This document shows positions 59,369 through 64,000 of a DNA stretch of 64,000 bases, one piece after another. The notes under the pieces are model-generated. The model was given only the letters and a program-made list of their open reading frames with translations. It had not been told where the DNA came from and made no database searches. The stretch spans positions 62,001-126,000 of the forward strand of contig NZ_LZSU01000021.1 of NCBI RefSeq assembly GCF_001665575.1. The letters run 5' to 3'. The position numbers were made by a program, and so were the translations under genes. This DNA is from Mycobacterium sp. 852013-51886_SCH5428379 (lineage in GTDB: Bacteria > Actinomycetota > Actinomycetes > Mycobacteriales > Mycobacteriaceae). Every line of letters begins with the position of its first letter. The stretch's first letter is position 1.

Positions 59369-60144
59369 GAGTACTCGGCCCGGCGCTTGCCGAGGAACGC
59401 GTCGACACCCTCGTGGCCGTCGGCGGAATCGGCTTGACGGGCGATGGCACGACCCTCGAGTTCCATCTGTTCCTCGAGACTGTTCTTCAGCGACGCCAAC
59501 AGCAGCGCCTTGACCGTGCCCTGGGAACCCCTTGAGCCGCCTGCCATCTGATCGGCGAGTTGCGTGGCCCGGTCGGCGAGTGCGTCGTCGGGGACCACCT
59601 CGGTGACCAGATTCCAGTCGTAGGCGTCGGCCGCCGACAGCGTGCGGTTGGTGAACATCAACTCCTGGGCACGGCGCATGCCGACCAGCCGCGGCAGGTG
59701 GTAGGAGGAGCTGCCGTCCGGGCTCAGCCCGACCCGGGTGTAGGCCATCGTGAACGAGGCGGATTCGGCGGCGAGCACCAGATCGCCCGCGATCGCCAGG
59801 CTGAAGCCGGCGCCGGCGGCGGCGCCGTTGACGGCGGTGACGAGGACGGCGTCCATGCGGGCGAAGGTCGAGATGGCGCGGTGCAGATCGTCGGCGACGC
59901 CCTTGATGAAGCGGCCCCGGCTGGGTGCGGTGGCGAAGGCCTTCAGATCGCCTCCCGCGCAGAAGAACCGACCGGACCCGGTGAGCACGACGGCCTTGGT
60001 CGCGGCGGTGTCGCAGCGGGCGGCGGCGTCGGCCAGTTCGGCGGTCATGGTGTCGTTCATGCCGTTGGCGGCGTCCGGGCGGTTGAGGGTGATCCGGGCG
60101 ACGGATCCCGACTGATCGAACGCGATGGTTTGGTATTCGCTCAC
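59365..60144 (-). CDS. Enoyl-CoA hydratase/isomerase family protein (crotonase)
   Basis: A 259-residue crotonase-fold protein that acts on acyl-CoA thioesters. The oxyanion-hole regions [14 protein letters not shown] and [14 protein letters not shown] are clear. The usual second catalytic Glu block is replaced by [18 protein letters not shown], with an Asp (in SPDG) as found in isomerase-type members, so it may be a delta-isomerase rather than a hydratase. GTG 60144 follows TACAGT by 6 bp. I do not recall it next to panB in M. tuberculosis. Confidence 0.88.
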   Translation of the reverse strand: MSEYQTIAFDQSGSVARITLNRPDAANGMNDTMTAELADAAARCDTAATKAVVLTGSGRFFCAGGDLKAFATAPSRGRFIKGVADDLHRAISTFARMDAVLVTAVNGAAAGAGFSLAIAGDLVLAAESASFTMAYTRVGLSPDGSSSYHLPRLVGMRRAQELMFTNRTLSAADAYDWNLVTEVVPDDALADRATQLADQMAGGSRGSQGTVKALLLASLKNSLEEQMELEGRAIARQADSADGHEGVDAFLGKRRAEYS

Positions 60145-60150
60145 ACCGGG

Positions 60151-60156
60151 ACTGTA
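60151..60156 (-). promoter_or_regulatory. -10 element (TACAGT) for the leaderless crotonase gene
   Basis: Minus-strand TACAGT, 6 bp, then GTG 60144; no ribosome binding site. Confidence 0.45.
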
Positions 60157-60206
60157 GCGATGCTCGTCGACCGTGGTCGTTCACCTTCGTGTGGCACGCT
60201 TGCCGC

Positions 60207-61712
60207 ATGTCTGGCAAGAAGACGAAGCCCGCCCGTTACGCCGAGGTCGAGCGCAAATTCGAGGTGGTGGATGCGACCGTATCGCCGTCCTTCGAAGGGC
60301 TTTCGGCGGTGTCGTCGGTCGAGCGGCGGCCGGTCGAGCACCTCGACGCCGTCTACTACGACACACCGGGCCACGATCTGGCCGCCCACCGGATCACGCT
60401 GCGCCGGCGCACCGGCGGAACGGACGCGGGCTGGCACCTGAAGCTGCCGGCAGGTCCGGACGCGCGTACCGAGGTGCGGGCTCCGCTCGGTGACGGCGAC
60501 ACGGACGTGCCCGACGAACTCCGCGACATCGTGCTCGCGATCGTCCGGGACCGGCCGCTGGCACCAGTGGCGAGGATCAGCACCGAGCGCACGATCGACA
60601 TGCTGCACGACGCGAACGGCGATCCCGTCGCCGAATTCTGCGATGACCGGGTGACGGCGTCGGCCGGTGACGACGGTCCCGAACAGCAGTGGCGCGAATG
60701 GGAGCTGGAGCTGACCGAGCACGCGCAGCACACGCCGGAATTGCTCGACCGGTTGGCCAACCGACTCCTGGATGCGGGTGCGGGTCCCGCCGGACACGGC
60801 TCGAAGCTGGCCCGGGTGCTCGACACCGGCAGCGGTGGTGACGAGGAGGTCTCCACCCGCAAGGACGATCCGGTGCACCGCGCGGTCGCCGAATTGGTCG
60901 ACGATCTGGTGGCCTGGGACCGCGCGGTGCGTGACGACGTCGAGGACTCGGTGCATCAGATGCGGGTCACGACGCGCAAGATCCGCAGCCTGCTGCAGGC
61001 CTCGGAGTCCGCGTTCGGCATCTCCGACGACGCGTGGGTGCTCGACGAGTTGCGTCAGCTGGCGGGATTGCTCGGGGTGGCGCGCGACGCCGAAGTGCTC
61101 GCGGAGAAGTACGAGAAGGCGCTGGACTCCCTGCCGTCCGAATTGGTGCGGGGCCCGGTGCGGGAACGGCTGGTCGACGGCGCGCGGCGGCGCTATGAGG
61201 CGGGCCGGCGCCGGTCGCTGGTGGCGATGCGCTCGCAGCGGTACTTCCGGCTGCTCGACGCCCTCGACGGTCTGGTGAGTGCGAATCCGGCCGCTGCGAC
61301 GGACGGCTCCGCAGCGGAGCCGGTCACGATCGACCGCTCGTACAAGCGCATCCGCAAGGCGGCCAAGAAGGCGGGGCAGGCGACGGGCCACGAGCGCGAC
61401 GAGTCGCTGCACAAGATCCGCAAGCGCGCCAAACAGCTGCGCTACACCGCCGCGGCCACGGGTTCGGCCAAGGTGTCGGACAAGGCCAAGGCCGTCCAGT
61501 CGCTGCTCGGCGACCATCAGGACAGCGTGGTCAGCCGCACCCACCTCAGCGAGCAGGCCGCCGCGGCCCATACCGCCGGCGAGGACACCTTCACCTACGG
61601 GGTGCTGTACCGCCTCGAGGACGAGATCGCCCAGAGCGCCGAGGAAGAGCTCGACGACGTGATGAGCTCTCTCCACAAGGCGGTGCGCAAGGCCGGCAAG
61701 AAGGGGAAGTGA
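60207..61712 (+). CDS. CYTH-CHAD domain protein (Rv2226 type)
   Basis: A 501-residue two-domain protein. The N-terminal CYTH domain (about residues 10-205) begins with the EVERKFEV metal-binding pattern and has the DAVYYDTPGHDL and ITLRRRTGG strands of the triphosphate tunnel fold. The C-terminal CHAD domain (about 225-500) is helical and rich in conserved His/Arg/Lys (VHQMRVTTRKIRS, LHKIRKRAKQLRY), a domain that binds polyphosphate. Together they suggest a polyphosphate- or triphosphate-related function; whether it is catalytic is unknown. ATG 60207 has a CACGCT hexamer 6 bp upstream. Its stop lies 1 bp from the 3' end of rnpB on the other strand. Confidence 0.9.
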   Translation: MSGKKTKPARYAEVERKFEVVDATVSPSFEGLSAVSSVERRPVEHLDAVYYDTPGHDLAAHRITLRRRTGGTDAGWHLKLPAGPDARTEVRAPLGDGDTDVPDELRDIVLAIVRDRPLAPVARISTERTIDMLHDANGDPVAEFCDDRVTASAGDDGPEQQWREWELELTEHAQHTPELLDRLANRLLDAGAGPAGHGSKLARVLDTGSGGDEEVSTRKDDPVHRAVAELVDDLVAWDRAVRDDVEDSVHQMRVTTRKIRSLLQASESAFGISDDAWVLDELRQLAGLLGVARDAEVLAEKYEKALDSLPSELVRGPVRERLVDGARRRYEAGRRRSLVAMRSQRYFRLLDALDGLVSANPAAATDGSAAEPVTIDRSYKRIRKAAKKAGQATGHERDESLHKIRKRAKQLRYTAAATGSAKVSDKAKAVQSLLGDHQDSVVSRTHLSEQAAAAHTAGEDTFTYGVLYRLEDEIAQSAEEELDDVMSSLHKAVRKAGKKGK

Positions 61713-61713
61713 C

Positions 61714-62130
<417 letters not shown>

Positions 62131-62134
62131 CATT

Positions 62135-62140
62135 ACGGTA
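62135..62140 (-). promoter_or_regulatory. -10 element (TACCGT) of rnpB
   Basis: Minus-strand TACCGT lies 4-7 bp before the 5' GGGG of the RNase P RNA, consistent with transcription starting at about 62128-62130. Confidence 0.5.
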
Positions 62141-62207
62141 GCGGGCCGCCACCGTCGCCGCGAACAGCCGTACTCGTAGAGCGCCGCGGGTGGCGCCTGT
62201 CTGGATC

Positions 62208-63497
62208 TCAGGACGCGCGGAGCCCGCCGAGATGATTCCGAATCCGCGTCTCGATGCGGCTGACAGTGACGGGTGTGGCACCGGGCCCCGGCGGCGCTGT
62301 CGAGCGGTACCGGGTGCCCGTCGGGGTGGTGAATACCGCGGTGTGGCCGGCCTTTTCGTCGCTCGCGGTGATCACCTGCCACCCCCGCACCTCTTTGATG
62401 TAGTTGCAGCGCTCGCACAAGCCCAGTCCGTTGACCGCGTTGGTCGGCCCGCCGCGGCGGTACGGGTGGGCGTGATCGGTGTGGCGGATCGGCGCGTCGC
62501 AGTACGGCGTCCGACAGGTCTGATCCCGCGCGGCGATGAACGCCGCCAACGCTTTCGGGAAGCGCCGCGCCCGCGACTCCATCGCGACCAACGCACCGGT
62601 GACCGGCTTGGCGTAGAGGCGGCGCAGCGCGGCTTTCGAGCGCGCATCGCCGGCGGCCTCGATGACCAGTCGACGCCCGACCGCCGCGGGAACAGGTCCG
62701 TGGCCCTGCACGACCGCGGGCGTCTCGTCGTGACCGAGCAGCGCCCCAGCGGTCATCACCACGTTCACCTCGACGGGCACCGGCACGTCGGCCGGGCGGC
62801 CGGTCACCCGCTCGACCATGGTGTCGGCCATGATCTGGTTACCGGTCCGGTCGTCGAAGGTGGTGTCGGCCGAACGTTTGAGCGCCGCGTACACGCTCAC
62901 GCCCTGCGCCACCGGCAGCAGCGCCGTCACGTACGTCATGGCATCGGGCGCTGGCCGGATGCTGACCCTCCGCTCGGCGGGAGCGCGCGCCGCGCGGTCG
63001 ACGACCGCATGCGGGTCGAGCCGGTAGGCGATCTTCTTGGCTTCCGCCTCGATCCGCTTGTTGCCCCACCCCTGCAATCTGGTCGGGTCGGCGCACAGTT
63101 CGTTGTCGAGGCGGCGCCGGTCGTTGACGCTCAGGCAAGCCGACTCCCGAACGATCAGGGTGGCCCGCCATTCGGAGAGACCTCCGGACTGCAGTGCGGC
63201 CAGGGTGTGGGGCATCTCGTGGACCAGCGCTTTGGCGAACCCGAGATGCTGATTGCCGTGGAACGGCGAGTCGGACCGAGCCAGGGCCACCTCGCTGGCG
63301 AGGCCACGACCCCGTTTCGCGGCGGGCACGCCTTCGTCGTATTCGCGCGCCCGCCGCGCGGCGTCCAGCGCCGCCGTCACCCTCGCCTGACCGGCCGCGG
63401 CGGCGGATTTTATGCGCTCCAGCTCGGCGATCCGAGCGATCAAATCCGCCTCGTCTGCGAGCGGATTCACCGCCGCCAACTCCAGGACTTCGAACAT
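62208..63497 (-). CDS. 13E12-repeat/DUF222 family protein with HNH endonuclease domain
   Basis: A 429-residue member of the multicopy mycobacterial 13E12 (REP13E12-like) family. The N-terminal DUF222 region (ERIKSAAAAGQARVTAAL, GLSEWRATLIVRESACL) is followed by a C-terminal HNH nuclease motif: CRTPYCDAPIRHTDHAHPY, then GGPTNAVNGLGLCERCNYIKE with the zinc Cys pairs. These proteins vary in copy number between genomes and are suspected to be mobile, though no transposition has been shown to my knowledge. ATG 63497 follows TAGGGT by 6 bp. I see no flanking repeats or att site. Confidence 0.9.
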   Translation of the reverse strand: MFEVLELAAVNPLADEADLIARIAELERIKSAAAAGQARVTAALDAARRAREYDEGVPAAKRGRGLASEVALARSDSPFHGNQHLGFAKALVHEMPHTLAALQSGGLSEWRATLIVRESACLSVNDRRRLDNELCADPTRLQGWGNKRIEAEAKKIAYRLDPHAVVDRAARAPAERRVSIRPAPDAMTYVTALLPVAQGVSVYAALKRSADTTFDDRTGNQIMADTMVERVTGRPADVPVPVEVNVVMTAGALLGHDETPAVVQGHGPVPAAVGRRLVIEAAGDARSKAALRRLYAKPVTGALVAMESRARRFPKALAAFIAARDQTCRTPYCDAPIRHTDHAHPYRRGGPTNAVNGLGLCERCNYIKEVRGWQVITASDEKAGHTAVFTTPTGTRYRSTAPPGPGATPVTVSRIETRIRNHLGGLRAS

Positions 63498-63503
63498 ACG
63501 TTC

Positions 63504-63509
63504 ACCCTA
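63504..63509 (-). promoter_or_regulatory. -10 element (TAGGGT) for the leaderless DUF222-HNH gene
   Basis: Minus-strand TAGGGT, 6 bp, then ATG 63497; no ribosome binding site. Confidence 0.4.
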
Positions 63510-63543
63510 GACCGGCCCTCCGACAAGTCGGGGCGACGTCGGG

Positions 63544-64000
63544 TTACCCGGCCCTGACGCCGCTCGACGCCGCCGAGCCCTCGCCCGACGCACCCTCGTC
63601 CGACGCGCCGCTGTCCTCCTTCGCCGGCTGATCACCCTTCGCCGCGCCGTGGCCGCGGGTGGGCGAGCTCGCCACACCGGATGCCGCCGGGGCGTCCGCG
63701 CTCTCGGACGAGGAATCCGCTCGGGTGTCGGCCTTCGCCTCACCCTTCGAGGGACGGACGGTCGGGGTCGACGCGGCCTCGGAGTCGGGCTTGTCCACTG
63801 GCTTCTCCACCGGCTTCTCCACCGGCTTCTCCACCGGCTCTGTCGACAGCGTCACGGTTGGGGCGTCCGCAGCCGGGATCGCCGTGGCCGCGGCGTGCTC
63901 GACCCGCGTGAACGCCGTCACGTCCGGCGGCCTGATGGCGGTGGTGACGGTCTTGACGATCTGCTGGACGGCGGCCAGCGGGCCGCCGGTGTTGACGAAG
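63544..64000 (-). CDS. C-terminal part of a low-complexity protein (5' end beyond window)
   Basis: The minus-strand frame is open from the right edge of the window to a stop at 63544 (152 codons). It begins in a short ordered stretch (FVNTGGPLAAVQQIVKTVTTAIRPPD) known here only in part, then becomes Ala/Ser/Glu/Lys-rich with a KPVE repeat and GASDEGASGEGSAASSG near the end, so most of this part is disordered. A GTG at 63921 is internal and probably not the start. The composition suggests the tail of an exported or envelope protein, but no family can be named. Confidence 0.5.
   Translation of the reverse strand, partial: FVNTGGPLAAVQQIVKTVTTAIRPPDVTAFTRVEHAAATAIPAADAPTVTLSTEPVEKPVEKPVEKPVDKPDSEAASTPTVRPSKGEAKADTRADSSSESADAPAASGVASSPTRGHGAAKGDQPAKEDSGASDEGASGEGSAASSGVRAG
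63788..63838 (-). repeat. 12-bp tandem repeat encoding EKPV
   Basis: Three perfect and one imperfect copies of GGCTTCTCCACC (plus-strand reading) encode EKPV/DKPV units in the truncated protein. Copy number is likely to vary between strains. Confidence 0.8.

Overview
The window is a high-GC actinobacterial chromosome segment, almost certainly from a rapidly growing mycobacterium (Mycolicibacterium type). The evidence is gene content and order: from memory it follows the Mycobacterium tuberculosis block from aroG (Rv2178c) to the CYTH/CHAD gene (Rv2226) nearly gene for gene. Differences from that block are the presence of cobU, a three-repeat DUF4333 lipoprotein, a Tat-type amidohydrolase, dtd, DoxX, an LLM/hotdog pair, a GNAT gene, a WS/DGAT gene and a crotonase, and the absence of the glycerate kinase (Rv2205c) and adenylate cyclase (Rv2212) genes. 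Species identity is an inference; no database was searched.

Layout. 1-12.4 kb: aroG (cut by the left edge), RNase AS, a membrane protein, a GT-C mannosyltransferase, a PlsC acyltransferase, an ArsA-like ATPase with two SRPBCC proteins, fadD15, pimB, a putative HExxH peptidase and an NlpC/P60 hydrolase: mostly lipid, lipoglycan and envelope functions. 12.2-15.4 kb: a small Cys-rich protein, a DEDDh exonuclease/GIY-YIG fusion, and trpD. 15.4-23.1 kb: the aerobic respiratory genes ctaE-qcrC-qcrA-qcrB on the plus strand and ctaC-ctaF on the minus strand, with mmpS3 and a partner membrane gene. 23-31 kb: asnB, the DUF4333 lipoprotein, adenosine kinase, an A-type Fe-S carrier and cobU-cobT-cobS. 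31-42 kb: ilvE, gcvT, a leucyl aminopeptidase, the EphD-type hydrolase/SDR fusion, then the lipoate block dlaT, an epimerase, lipB and lipA. 42-53 kb: an exported amidohydrolase, an RDD protein, then glutamine metabolism (glnA1, glnE, glnA2) around dtd, DoxX and a flavin oxidoreductase/thioesterase pair. 53-64 kb: two secreted Ser hydrolases (caeA type) flanking a GNAT gene, a WS/DGAT acyltransferase, panB, a crotonase, a CYTH-CHAD protein, the RNase P RNA gene, a 13E12/DUF222 HNH protein and a truncated low-complexity protein.

The parts fit together. QcrCAB with CtaC, CtaE and CtaF form the bc1-aa3 supercomplex. LipB and LipA make the lipoyl groups carried by DlaT and by the H protein that works with GcvT. 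GlnE adenylylates GlnA1. PlsC, PimB and the GT-C enzyme serve phospholipid, PIM and LM/LAM synthesis.

I see no phage, IS element, CRISPR array or obvious defence island. The most interesting signals are regulatory and architectural. About eighteen genes show a TANNNT- or CATANT-type -10 hexamer 6-8 bp before an ATG/GTG, the geometry of leaderless mRNAs. gcvT and the aminopeptidase have overlapping divergent -10 elements in a 25-bp gap. Upstream of glnA1 lie four AC dinucleotides at exact 11-bp steps, a tandem GlnR-type site. Five convergent gene pairs overlap by exactly 4 bp, and one by 126 bp. A nested palindrome sits at a convergent gene end. No gene-free stretch exceeds 300 bp apart from the rnpB region.
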